Shown one piece after another: positions 16,011-23,478 of a DNA stretch of 34,060 bases. Position numbers and translations under genes: made by a program. Positions within the stretch are counted from its first letter, which is position 1. Each line of letters starts with the position of its first letter. The notes below the pieces were generated by a model. That model worked only from the letters and a program-made list of their open reading frames with translations, did not search any database and was not told the DNA's origin. The DNA is from Actinomycetota bacterium (GTDB taxonomy: Bacteria > Actinomycetota > Thermoleophilia > Solirubrobacterales > Solirubrobacteraceae), in NCBI GenBank assembly GCA_016781085.1, contig JADDQZ010000042.1, positions 1 to 34,060 on the forward strand. The letters run 5' to 3'.

Positions 16011-16536
16011 GACGGTTCCTCCGGGCGAAGGGCTGCCCGACATCCCGGTCGTCGTGCCGGTCGTCCCGGCCACCGAAGCGGTGGCACAGGTCGAGGCCGA
16101 GGTCGACGCGGCGTTCGAGGAGATCGACACCGACGCTCCTCTCGTCGGCATCGTCATGGCTTCCGGAGAGGACCGCGAAAAGATGCAGCCAGCTGCCGCG
16201 GAGCTCGAGAGCCGCGGCATCCTGCACGAGGTGCGCGTGATGTCCGCCCACGGCGATCCCGAGCTGGTGGCCGAATACGCGCGCAACGCGCAGATGCGGG
16301 GCTTGCGGGTGATCATCGCGGGCGGAACGCTGTCGGCGGCGCTGCCCGGGATAGTCGCCGCGCACACCCGGCTTCCGGTGATCGGGGTGCCGCTGTCTTC
16401 GCCACAAGCCATTGCCGGAGGACTCGACGCGCTGCTGGCAATCGCGCAAATGCCGCCGGGCTTTCCGGTCGCCTGCGTGGGAGTCGACGCCGCGCACAAC
16501 GCCGCCGTCCTGGCCGCAAGCATCCTGCGCACATGA
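15994..16536 (+). CDS. purE: N5-CAIR mutase PurE (divergent)
   Basis: A 180-residue PurE-like protein, placed between purD and purB, expected to convert N5-CAIR to CAIR. The core from residue ~48 follows the PurE fold: VGIVMASGED, EVRVMSAHGDP, RGLRVIIAGG, ALPGIVAAHTRLPVIGVP, GGLDALLAIAQMPPGFPVA and NAAVLAASIL. Several normally invariant positions differ. The phosphate-binding GSxSD is ASGED, AHRTP is AHGDP (catalytic His kept, Arg lost), and AAHLPG is SAALPG. About 45 extra acidic, Val/Pro-rich residues precede the domain. No purK is nearby. The start is a GTG inside purD (17-nt overlap); a later start would shorten the extension but no better candidate is visible. Its stop overlaps purB by 4 nt. 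Family membership is clear; full activity is not certain. Confidence 0.88.
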   Translation: MSETPETVPPGEGLPDIPVVVPVVPATEAVAQVEAEVDAAFEEIDTDAPLVGIVMASGEDREKMQPAAAELESRGILHEVRVMSAHGDPELVAEYARNAQMRGLRVIIAGGTLSAALPGIVAAHTRLPVIGVPLSSPQAIAGGLDALLAIAQMPPGFPVACVGVDAAHNAAVLAASILRT

Positions 16537-17810
16537 TTGCCCGGTACACGCGCCCGGAGATGGGCGCGGTCTGGACCGACGAGGCGCGCATGAGCACGTG
16601 GCGCGAAGTCGAAGTGGCCGCCGCGGAAGGGCTGGACGGTCCGACGCCGGAGGACCTGGAAGCCATCCGCAGCGCCACGTTCACGGTCGAAGCCGTACAA
16701 GAGCGCGAGCGCGTGACCGACCATGACGTCGCCGCTTTCGTCGACGTCTTGGCCGGTTCGGCGGGCCCGGCCGGACGCTGGATCCACTTCGGGCTGACTT
16801 CTTCGGATGTGCTCGACACCGCACTGGCGCTGCAATTGCGGCGCGCCGGCGCGCTGCTCGTACCCGGAGCCCGTGCCTTTGCGGCGGCGCTGGCCGAGCG
16901 GGCGCGGGAGCACGCGCTGACCCCGTGTGTCGGCCGCACCCATGGCGTTCAAGCCGAGCCCACGTCGTTCGGACTCAAGCTCGCCGGGTTCGCTTTTGAA
17001 GCTCACCGCAACGCCGAACGGTTGGAGCAGGCGTTCACGCAAGTCCAGGTCGGGGCGATTTCCGGGGCCGTTGGCACTTACGCGACGCTGGGGCCTGACT
17101 ACGAGCGGCGCGTCCTGAAGCGTCTCGACCTCGCGGGCGAGCCGGTTTCAACGCAAGTCGTTCCGCGTGACCGCCACGCCGAGATGTTGCAAGCGATCGC
17201 GCTGGCCGGCGCTGGGCTCGAGCGCTTCGCCACCGAATTGCGGCATCTTCAGCGCACCGAAGTCCGCGAAGCCGAAGAGCCGTTCCGCGCCGGCCAAAAG
17301 GGCTCGAGCGCGATGCCGCACAAGCGCAACCCGATCGTGTCCGAACGGATCACCGGCCTCGCGCGCGTGCTTCGCGGCTACGCGCAGGCGGCAGTCGAGA
17401 ACGTGGCGCTGTGGCATGAGCGCGACATCTCGCACTCCGGTGCCGAACGAGTGATCCTTCCCGACGCGACGATCGTCCTCGACTACATGCAGCACCTCGG
17501 CACACGACTGGCTCGCGGGATGGTCGTCCACCCCGAGCGCATGCAGGCCAACCTCGAGATGACGTGCGGCGCTCTGTTCTCCCAGCGAGTGCTGTTGGCG
17601 CTGGTCGAGCAAGGCAGCTCACGAGATGACGCCTACCGGATCGTGCAGCGACTGGCCCAGCAGGCGTGGGACACTCAGGTGCCGCTGCGCGAGCTGCTTG
17701 AGCGCGAGCCCGGCGTCCGGCTCGATCTGGATGCGGTCTTCGACTACGGCGCTTACCTGCGGCATGTCCCCGAAGTCCTCGAGAGGTTGGAGGCGATACC
17801 GGCGGCATGA
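16533..17810 (+). CDS. purB: Adenylosuccinate lyase
   Basis: A 425-residue member of the fumarase/aspartase superfamily that cleaves SAICAR to AICAR plus fumarate and adenylosuccinate to AMP plus fumarate. The N-terminus RYTRPEMGAVWTDEARM is typical. The catalytic regions are HFGLTSSDVLDTALALQ (first His/Ser region), CVGRTHGVQAEPTSFG (His of the second), and the superfamily signature GQKGSSAMPHKRNPI (~residues 253-267) with the flexible catalytic Ser loop. RDISHSGAERVILPD follows. Length matches the B. subtilis-type enzyme. It starts in the purE stop (ATGA). A 61-bp gap separates it from purC. Confidence 0.97.
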   Translation: MIARYTRPEMGAVWTDEARMSTWREVEVAAAEGLDGPTPEDLEAIRSATFTVEAVQERERVTDHDVAAFVDVLAGSAGPAGRWIHFGLTSSDVLDTALALQLRRAGALLVPGARAFAAALAERAREHALTPCVGRTHGVQAEPTSFGLKLAGFAFEAHRNAERLEQAFTQVQVGAISGAVGTYATLGPDYERRVLKRLDLAGEPVSTQVVPRDRHAEMLQAIALAGAGLERFATELRHLQRTEVREAEEPFRAGQKGSSAMPHKRNPIVSERITGLARVLRGYAQAAVENVALWHERDISHSGAERVILPDATIVLDYMQHLGTRLARGMVVHPERMQANLEMTCGALFSQRVLLALVEQGSSRDDAYRIVQRLAQQAWDTQVPLRELLEREPGVRLDLDAVFDYGAYLRHVPEVLERLEAIPAA

Positions 17811-17855
17811 GCCGCCGGAGCGGCCGACGCGGCTCCGAGCGCGACCGCCCGTTGG

Positions 17856-17861
17856 TAGCCT
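17856..17861 (+). promoter_or_regulatory. -10-like box before purC
   Basis: TAGCCT lies 7 nt before GTG 17869 and 10 nt before ATG 17872, in the only sizeable gap of the first half of the purine cluster. No -35 is evident. It matches the TANNNT-N7-9-start pattern seen at other genes here and could give a leaderless purC transcript. Confidence 0.4.
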
Positions 17862-17871
17862 CCGCGCCGTG

Positions 17872-18744
17872 ATGGCATCCGAATTGCCGCTGCTGGCCAA
17901 GGGCAAGGTCCGCGAGTTGCGGCAGCTCCAAGACGACCTCCTGATGGTCGCCTCAGATCGGATCTCGACTTACGACGCCGTCCACCCGACGCCCATCCCG
18001 GACAAGGGCGCGGTTCTGACCGGGATCTCCGTTCTGTGGTTCGACTTGACGGCAGACGTCGTACCGAACCACTTCATCTCTGCCACCGACGACGTCCCCG
18101 AAGAGTTGCGCGGGCGCGCGCTCCGCGTTACGAACCTCGAGATGTTGCCCGTTGAATGCGTAATCCGCGGCTACCTGGCTGGATCGGGGTGGGCGGACTA
18201 TCAGCGCACCGGCCAGGTGGCGGGCATCGAGCTTCCGGCGGGTCTGCGTGAGTCAGACGAGCTGCCCGAGCCCATCTTCACTCCCGCGACCAAGGCGCAA
18301 GAGGGCCACGACGAGACCATCTCGTTCGAGGTGATGAGCGAGATCGTCGGCTCACCGGAGTTGGCCGCGCGGCTGCGCGACACCTCCCTCGCGGTTTATT
18401 CCAAGTGCGCACGGTACGCGCGGGCGCGCGGCATCATCCTCGCCGACACGAAGTTCGAGTTCGGCTTTGATGCTGACGGCGTCCTCACCCTCGGCGACGA
18501 GGTGTGCACGCCCGATTCGTCACGCTTCTGGCCCGCCGACTCCTACTCGGCCGGTCGCGGTCAACCCAGCTACGACAAGCAGTACGTGCGTGACTGGGCC
18601 GCCGGCACCGGCTGGAACAAGCAGCCCCCTGCTCCCGCCATCCCGGACGACGTCGTCGCCCGCACGCGCGAGCTCTATCTGACCGCCTACGAGAAACTGG
18701 CCGGTGAGCCGTTCACCGCCTGGCTGGAGCGAACGAGCGCATGA
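17872..18744 (+). CDS. purC: SAICAR synthetase
   Basis: A 290-residue enzyme that couples CAIR to aspartate using ATP. The N-terminus LLAKGKVRELRQL followed by LLMVASDRISTYD is the family opening (glycine-rich ATP loop, then the SDRISxxD motif). LEMLPVECVIRGYLAGSGW and TPATKAQEGHDE are substrate-binding signatures. ILADTKFEFGFDADGVLTLGDEVCTPDSSRFWP is the C-terminal catalytic signature region. The start is taken at ATG 17872; GTG 17869 directly before it is possible and fits the -10-like box. Frames extending far upstream merely overlap purB. The end overlaps purS by 4 nt (ATGA). Confidence 0.96.
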   Translation: MASELPLLAKGKVRELRQLQDDLLMVASDRISTYDAVHPTPIPDKGAVLTGISVLWFDLTADVVPNHFISATDDVPEELRGRALRVTNLEMLPVECVIRGYLAGSGWADYQRTGQVAGIELPAGLRESDELPEPIFTPATKAQEGHDETISFEVMSEIVGSPELAARLRDTSLAVYSKCARYARARGIILADTKFEFGFDADGVLTLGDEVCTPDSSRFWPADSYSAGRGQPSYDKQYVRDWAAGTGWNKQPPAPAIPDDVVARTRELYLTAYEKLAGEPFTAWLERTSA

Positions 18745-18983
18745 AGGTACGAGTATTGATCCGCCCAAAGGCGGGGATCTTGGACGCACAGGGACAGACC
18801 GTCGAGAGGGCCCTGCCGGCGCTCGGCTTCGACGACGTCCGCAACGTCCACGTCGGGCGCCTCGTCGAACTTGAAGTCGACAACCCGGCCCGTGTCGCGG
18901 AGATGTGCGAGCGCCTGCTGGCCAACCCGCTGATCGAGGACTACGAAATCGTCACTGCGGCCGCAGACGGGGCGCGCACGTGA
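18741..18983 (+). CDS. purS: FGAM synthase subunit PurS
   Basis: An 80-residue small subunit of the three-part FGAM synthase PurL-PurQ-PurS, where it bridges PurL and PurQ and helps channel ammonia. KVRVLIRPKAGILDAQGQTVERALPALGF and NVHVGRLVELEVD are characteristic. It is fully nested by overlaps: its start lies in the purC stop and its stop (TGA 18981-18983) in the purQ GTG. Length is as expected. Confidence 0.96.
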   Translation: MKVRVLIRPKAGILDAQGQTVERALPALGFDDVRNVHVGRLVELEVDNPARVAEMCERLLANPLIEDYEIVTAAADGART

Positions 18984-19645
18984 ACTTCGGCGTCATCCGC
19001 TTTCCCGGCTCGTGCGACGAGACCGACGCCCTGCTCGCTGCACGCCGCGTCGGCGACGCGCGCTTGCTGTGGCACACCGACCGTGACCTGACCGGAATCG
19101 ACGCGATCATCATTCCGGGCGGCTTCTCCTACGGCGACTACCTGCGCGTGGGCGCGATTGCCCGATTCTCGCCGGTGATGGCAGAAGTCGAGCGCTTCGC
19201 CGGTCACGGCGGCCTCGTGCTCGGCATTTGCAACGGCTTCCAGGTCCTGTGCGAAGCGGGCTTGCTGCCGGGAGCGCTGCTTCCCAACACCAGCCTGCGC
19301 TTCACCTGCCGCCAAGTCGAGCTGGAAGTCACCAAGTCGCGCTCGCGCTGGACCAGTGCGTGCGAGCCCAGCGAATTGCTTTCCATTCCCGCCAAGCACC
19401 AGGCCGGCCGCTATTGGGCGCCGGACCCCGTGCTCGACGAGATCGAGGAAGGCGGCCAGGTGGCACTGCGCTACGTGCCCGGAAACAACTTCAACGGGTC
19501 TTCCCGTGACATCGCCGGCGTCTGCAACCGCGCCGGCAACGTGATGGGCCTGATGCCGCACCCCGAGCACGCCGTCGACGAGCTGACCGGATCGGCGGAC
19601 GGCTTGAAGCTGTTCGAGTCGGCGCTGGCCATGGCCCTGGCATGA
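18980..19645 (+). CDS. purQ: FGAM synthase glutaminase subunit PurQ
   Basis: A 221-residue class I glutamine amidotransferase that supplies ammonia to PurL. It opens NFGVIRFPGSCDETD, lacking the Asn found in the FPGSNCD of many relatives. The nucleophile is the Cys in VLGICNGFQVL (~residue 84-86), preceded by IIPGGFSYGDYLRVG. The His/Glu of the triad are in LMPHPEHAVDE near the C-terminus. It starts with GTG overlapping purS (GTGA) and overlaps purL by 4 nt, so S, Q and L should be made in fixed ratio. Confidence 0.96.
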   Translation: MNFGVIRFPGSCDETDALLAARRVGDARLLWHTDRDLTGIDAIIIPGGFSYGDYLRVGAIARFSPVMAEVERFAGHGGLVLGICNGFQVLCEAGLLPGALLPNTSLRFTCRQVELEVTKSRSRWTSACEPSELLSIPAKHQAGRYWAPDPVLDEIEEGGQVALRYVPGNNFNGSSRDIAGVCNRAGNVMGLMPHPEHAVDELTGSADGLKLFESALAMALA

Positions 19646-21855
19646 GCGCGACCGAATCCCCACACCGGGCACTCGGCCTGACGGACTTCGAATACGACTT
19701 GATCGTCGAGAAGCTCGGCCGTGACCCCAACGGCGTCGAGCTGGCGATCTTCAGCTTGATGTGGTCAGAACACTGCGGCTACAAGCACTCGCGCAAGCTG
19801 CTGGGCCAGCTTCCTACCGAGGGGCCGCGCGTCGTCATGGGGCCCGGCGAGAACGCGGGTGCGGTATCCGTCGGCGACGGTTCGCTGGCCTGCGCGTTCA
19901 AGGTCGAGTCGCACAACCACCCCAGCGCGGTCGAGCCCTTCCAGGGCGCGGCCACCGGCGTAGGGGGCATCCTGCGCGACATCTTCGCCATCGGCGCGCG
20001 GCCGATCGCGGTGCTCGACTCACTGCGGTTCGGAGAGCTCGAGCACTCGGCGCGGTCGCGCTACCTGCTCGAGCACGCGGTGGCCGGCATCGGTCATTAC
20101 GGCAACTCGATCGGCGTGCCGACCGTCGGCGGGGAGATCTACTTCGAAGCCCCGTACGAGCAGAACTGCCTGATCAACGTCCTGTGTGTCGGCTTGATCG
20201 AACAAGACAAGTTGATTCGCTCGGCGGCGGCCGGCGTCGGCAACGTCGTCGTACTCTTCGGCGCGCGCACCGGCCGCGACGGCATCGGCGGCGCATCCGT
20301 GCTGGCCAGCGCGGAGCTTGGCGAAGGGGACGAGAGCAAGCGCCCGACGGTGCAGATCGGGGATCCGTTCGAAGAGAACAAGGTCATGCACTGCTCGCTG
20401 GAACTGCTCGACAAGGGCCTGCTGGTCGCGCTTCAGGACCTCGGCGCCGCGGGCCTGACCTCTTCGGCCAGCGAGATGGCATCCAAGGGCGAGGTCGGGC
20501 TCGACATCGACGTCCGGCGCGTTCCTTTGCGCGAAGCCGACATGGAGCCCTTCGAGATCATGATCTCGGAGTCGCAGGAGCGGATGCTGTGCGTGGTCGA
20601 ACCACAGCGGCTCGACGAGGTGCTCGCGGTCTGCGAGCGCTGGGAAGTGCACGGCACGGCGATCGGGGAAGTCACCGACACGCGCACGCTGCGCGTCTTT
20701 GACGCCGGCGAGCTGGTGGGCGAGATGCCGGTGACCGCGCTCGTCGACGACTGCCCCGTCTACGACCTCGAGCCAGCCGAGCCGGCGTCTCAGATGTATC
20801 CCGCGTCCGATCCGGTGATCGGCGCCGGACTCGAACAGGGCGCGACGTTGCTGGCCATGATCGGCTCCGGCAACTTGAGCTCACGCCGCTGGGTCTATGA
20901 GCAATACGACCAGATCGTCGGGTCGCGAACGGTGCGGCGGCCGGCACAAGCCGACGCCGCCGTACTGCTGCTCGAGCCTGATGCCAAGCAGAGCGAAGGG
21001 CCACGGCCGGCGCTGGCGATCTCGATCGACGGCAACGGCCGGCGGGTGGCGTGCGATCCCTACCGCGGCGCGGTCGAAGCCGTTCTGGAGTGCTCGGCCA
21101 ACCTGGCGTGCGTCGGTGCCGAACCGCTCGGGCTGACCAACTGCTTGAACTTCGGCAACCCAGAGAAGCCGCACATCGCGTGGCAGCTGTCGCGTGCGGT
21201 CGCCGGACTCGCCGACGTCTGCCGTTCGCTGTCGGTTCCGGTCGTGGGCGGCAACGTCTCGCTCTACAACGAGGGCGGCGGAGGCCCGATCTTCCCTACT
21301 CCAGTCGTCGGCATGGTGGGTGAGCTGCCCGACGCGCGTACGGCCGGCCGGATCGGCTTCCGCGACGAGGGCGAAGTCGTGGCGCTCGTCGCCGCGCCGT
21401 CATGGAAGCCGTCGCTGGCCGGCTCGGAGCTCGCAAAGCTGCGCGGCGAGGCCCCGGCAGGCGCCCTACCGACGGTGGACGTGGGTGAGATTGGAGCCCT
21501 ACACACCGCGGTACGCCAGGCGGTGCGCACCGGGTCGTTGAGCTCGGCGCACGACGTGGCCGACGGCGGCCTTGCCGTGGCGCTGGCGGAGTGCTGCCTT
21601 TCCTCCGGGCTGGGCGCGCGGCTGGAGTTGCCGACGCACGAGGATCCGGAAGCGCTGTTGTTCGGCGAGAGCCCAGGTGCATTCGTCGTCTCGGGCTCAA
21701 GTCGAGCCGTCCGCGACCTGGGCGAATACGCCGAGATCCTTGGCGAGGTTGGTGGCCCGAACCTGAAGCTGCGCGGTCACGGCATCGACTTGACCGTGCG
21801 CGTCGACGCGCTCGAACTGACCCACGGCGAGGCGCTGCCCAGCTTGTTGCAGTGA
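19642..21855 (+). CDS. purL: FGAM synthase large subunit PurL (small-type)
   Basis: A 737-residue synthetase subunit that converts FGAR to FGAM with ATP and ammonia from PurQ. This is the short Gram-positive/archaeal form needing PurS and PurQ. Near the N-terminus, GLTDFEYDLIVEKLGR and LMWSEHCGYKHSRK are the PurS-like linker and the catalytic His region. SHNHPSAVEPFQGAATGVGGI (~residues 88-108) is the ATP-binding signature of the PurM-like fold. The second half repeats it more loosely (NCLNFGNPEKPHIAWQL, VVGGNVSLYNE, SAHDVADGGLAVAL). The stop is followed by a hairpin and a new -10-like box, so the first transcription unit may end here. Confidence 0.97.
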   Translation: MSATESPHRALGLTDFEYDLIVEKLGRDPNGVELAIFSLMWSEHCGYKHSRKLLGQLPTEGPRVVMGPGENAGAVSVGDGSLACAFKVESHNHPSAVEPFQGAATGVGGILRDIFAIGARPIAVLDSLRFGELEHSARSRYLLEHAVAGIGHYGNSIGVPTVGGEIYFEAPYEQNCLINVLCVGLIEQDKLIRSAAAGVGNVVVLFGARTGRDGIGGASVLASAELGEGDESKRPTVQIGDPFEENKVMHCSLELLDKGLLVALQDLGAAGLTSSASEMASKGEVGLDIDVRRVPLREADMEPFEIMISESQERMLCVVEPQRLDEVLAVCERWEVHGTAIGEVTDTRTLRVFDAGELVGEMPVTALVDDCPVYDLEPAEPASQMYPASDPVIGAGLEQGATLLAMIGSGNLSSRRWVYEQYDQIVGSRTVRRPAQADAAVLLLEPDAKQSEGPRPALAISIDGNGRRVACDPYRGAVEAVLECSANLACVGAEPLGLTNCLNFGNPEKPHIAWQLSRAVAGLADVCRSLSVPVVGGNVSLYNEGGGGPIFPTPVVGMVGELPDARTAGRIGFRDEGEVVALVAAPSWKPSLAGSELAKLRGEAPAGALPTVDVGEIGALHTAVRQAVRTGSLSSAHDVADGGLAVALAECCLSSGLGARLELPTHEDPEALLFGESPGAFVVSGSSRAVRDLGEYAEILGEVGGPNLKLRGHGIDLTVRVDALELTHGEALPSLLQ

Positions 21856-21863
21856 CGCCCAGA

Positions 21864-21902
21864 ACCGCCGCTTGGCCCTCATCGCCGGGCGGCGGTCTTG
21901 TT
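21864..21902 (+). terminator. Possible terminator/attenuator between purL and purF
   Basis: An 8-bp stem ACCGCCGC (21864-21871) / GCGGCGGT (21889-21896) with a 17-nt loop is followed by CTTGTT. It is 8 bp after the purL stop. The weak T run makes partial termination more likely than a full stop. Confidence 0.45.
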
Positions 21903-21942
21903 GCACGCGCAAGGAACCAACGCTGGGCGCCGTCCCAAGCGC

Positions 21943-21948
21943 TACTCT
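21943..21948 (+). promoter_or_regulatory. -10-like box before purF
   Basis: TACTCT lies 15 nt before the TTG at 21964 and past the hairpin at 21864-21896. No -35 is clear. If used, it makes purF the first gene of a second purine transcription unit and rules out a start upstream of it. Confidence 0.35.
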
Positions 21949-21963
21949 GAGAGCTCGGTCCGG

Positions 21964-23439
21964 TTGGCAGCGCTCCGCGCCCCGCACCCCCTCTTGTCTA
22001 CCTCTCCCCAGGTTCCGATCGAGCTCCGCGAGGGCCCGCGCGACGAGTGCGGCGTGTTCGGCATATACGCGCCCGACCACGACGTCGCGCGCCTGACGTA
22101 TTTCGCGCTGTACGCCCTGCAACACCGAGGGCAAGAATCAGCGGGCATCGCCACGGCCAACGGCGGCCACATCATGGCGATGCGCGAACAAGGTCTCGTC
22201 AACCAGGTCTTCGACGAGCAGAAACTGCGCGCGCTCGTCGGCGAGATGGCCGTCGGCCACGTCCGCTACTCGACGACGGGCGCCAACTCGTGGGAGAACT
22301 CCCAGCCCGTTTGGCGCGCCGATCGCCGCGAGCTCGCTCTCGGCCACAACGGCAACCTGATCAACGCGGTGACGCTGCACACCGAGCTGCGCCAAAGCGG
22401 CGTGATGTTCCGCTCGACGTCTGACTCGGAGATCATCGCGGCGCTGCTCTCGATCCACCCTGCGGAAAAGCTCGAAGACGCCATCGCCGACGTGATGGGA
22501 CGACTTGAGGGCGCCTACTCGACGGTCGTGATGACCAAGGACCGGGTCGTCGCCTTCCGCGATCCCGCCGGCATCCGCCCGCTTTCGCTCGGCATGCTCG
22601 ACGGCCACTACTGCGTAGCCTCGGAGTCCTGCGCGTTCGACATCATCGGCGCGAAGCTCCTGCGCGATGTCGAGCCTGGCGAGATCGTCACGCTCACCGA
22701 AGGCGGCATTCAGACGCGCATGGGCGTTCCAGCGACGCGCCGCTCGCTGTGCGTCTTTGAGCACATCTACTTCGCGCGGCCGGATTCCCGGCTCGACGGC
22801 ACCGTCCTACAGGTCGCGCGCGGCAAGATGGGCGAAATCCTCGCACGCGACCATCCGACCGACGCCGACCTCGTCATTCCCGTGCCGGATTCAGGCAACG
22901 CCGCCGCGCGCGGATATGCCCGCGCGAGCGGATTGCCCCAAGACGACGGCTTCGTCAAAAACCGCTACGTCGCCCGCACGTTCATCCAGCCGGGACAGCA
23001 GTTGCGCAAGCACGGCTTGCGCTTGAAGTTCAACCCGCTGCCCGAAGTGGTGGCCGGCCAGCGCCTTGTGGTGGTCGACGATTCGGTCGTGCGTGGCAAC
23101 ACGACGCGCCAGATCGTGCAGATGCTCCGCGATGCGGGAGCGGCCGAAGTGCACCTGCGCATCTCGGCCCCGCCAATTCGCTACCCCTGCCACTACGGCG
23201 TCGACATGTCTTCGCAAGAAGAGATGATCGCCCACGGGCGCACGCCGCAGCAAGTCGCCGACGAGGTCGGCGCCGATTCGCTCGCCTACTTGTCGCTTGA
23301 AGGCGTCTACGAGGCGATCGGCGGGGAACGAGACACGCACTGCGACGCCTGCTTCTCGGGTGAGTATCCGCTCGGCGAAACCGACGCCGAGCAAGGCAAG
23401 GACGCCTTCGAACGCGCCCTTCCGCTGGCGCGGGTGTAA
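21964..23439 (+). CDS. purF: Amidophosphoribosyltransferase (glutamine PRPP amidotransferase)
   Basis: A ~491-residue enzyme that makes phosphoribosylamine from PRPP and glutamine, the committed purine step. The glutaminase nucleophile is the Cys in RDECGVFGIYAPDHD, reached after a ~22-25-residue propeptide that is presumably cleaved as in the B. subtilis enzyme. Next come the Ntn-hydrolase region (ALQHRGQESAGIA, VGHVRYSTTG, LALGHNGNL) and the phosphoribosyl domain with the PRPP loop VVVDDSVVRGNTTRQIV. Cysteines in RRSLCVFEHIYFARPDS, RYPCHYG and HCDACFSGEYP match the [4Fe-4S] ligands of the B. subtilis type. The start is uncertain: TTG at 21898, 21964 or 21994 are in frame. I chose 21964 because it lies past the hairpin and the -10-like box. 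Confidence 0.95.
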   Translation: MAALRAPHPLLSTSPQVPIELREGPRDECGVFGIYAPDHDVARLTYFALYALQHRGQESAGIATANGGHIMAMREQGLVNQVFDEQKLRALVGEMAVGHVRYSTTGANSWENSQPVWRADRRELALGHNGNLINAVTLHTELRQSGVMFRSTSDSEIIAALLSIHPAEKLEDAIADVMGRLEGAYSTVVMTKDRVVAFRDPAGIRPLSLGMLDGHYCVASESCAFDIIGAKLLRDVEPGEIVTLTEGGIQTRMGVPATRRSLCVFEHIYFARPDSRLDGTVLQVARGKMGEILARDHPTDADLVIPVPDSGNAAARGYARASGLPQDDGFVKNRYVARTFIQPGQQLRKHGLRLKFNPLPEVVAGQRLVVVDDSVVRGNTTRQIVQMLRDAGAAEVHLRISAPPIRYPCHYGVDMSSQEEMIAHGRTPQQVADEVGADSLAYLSLEGVYEAIGGERDTHCDACFSGEYPLGETDAEQGKDAFERALPLARV

Positions 23440-23478
23440 CGACACTCCGGGGCCGCGGTAACGGCCGGTGGCGCCGCT

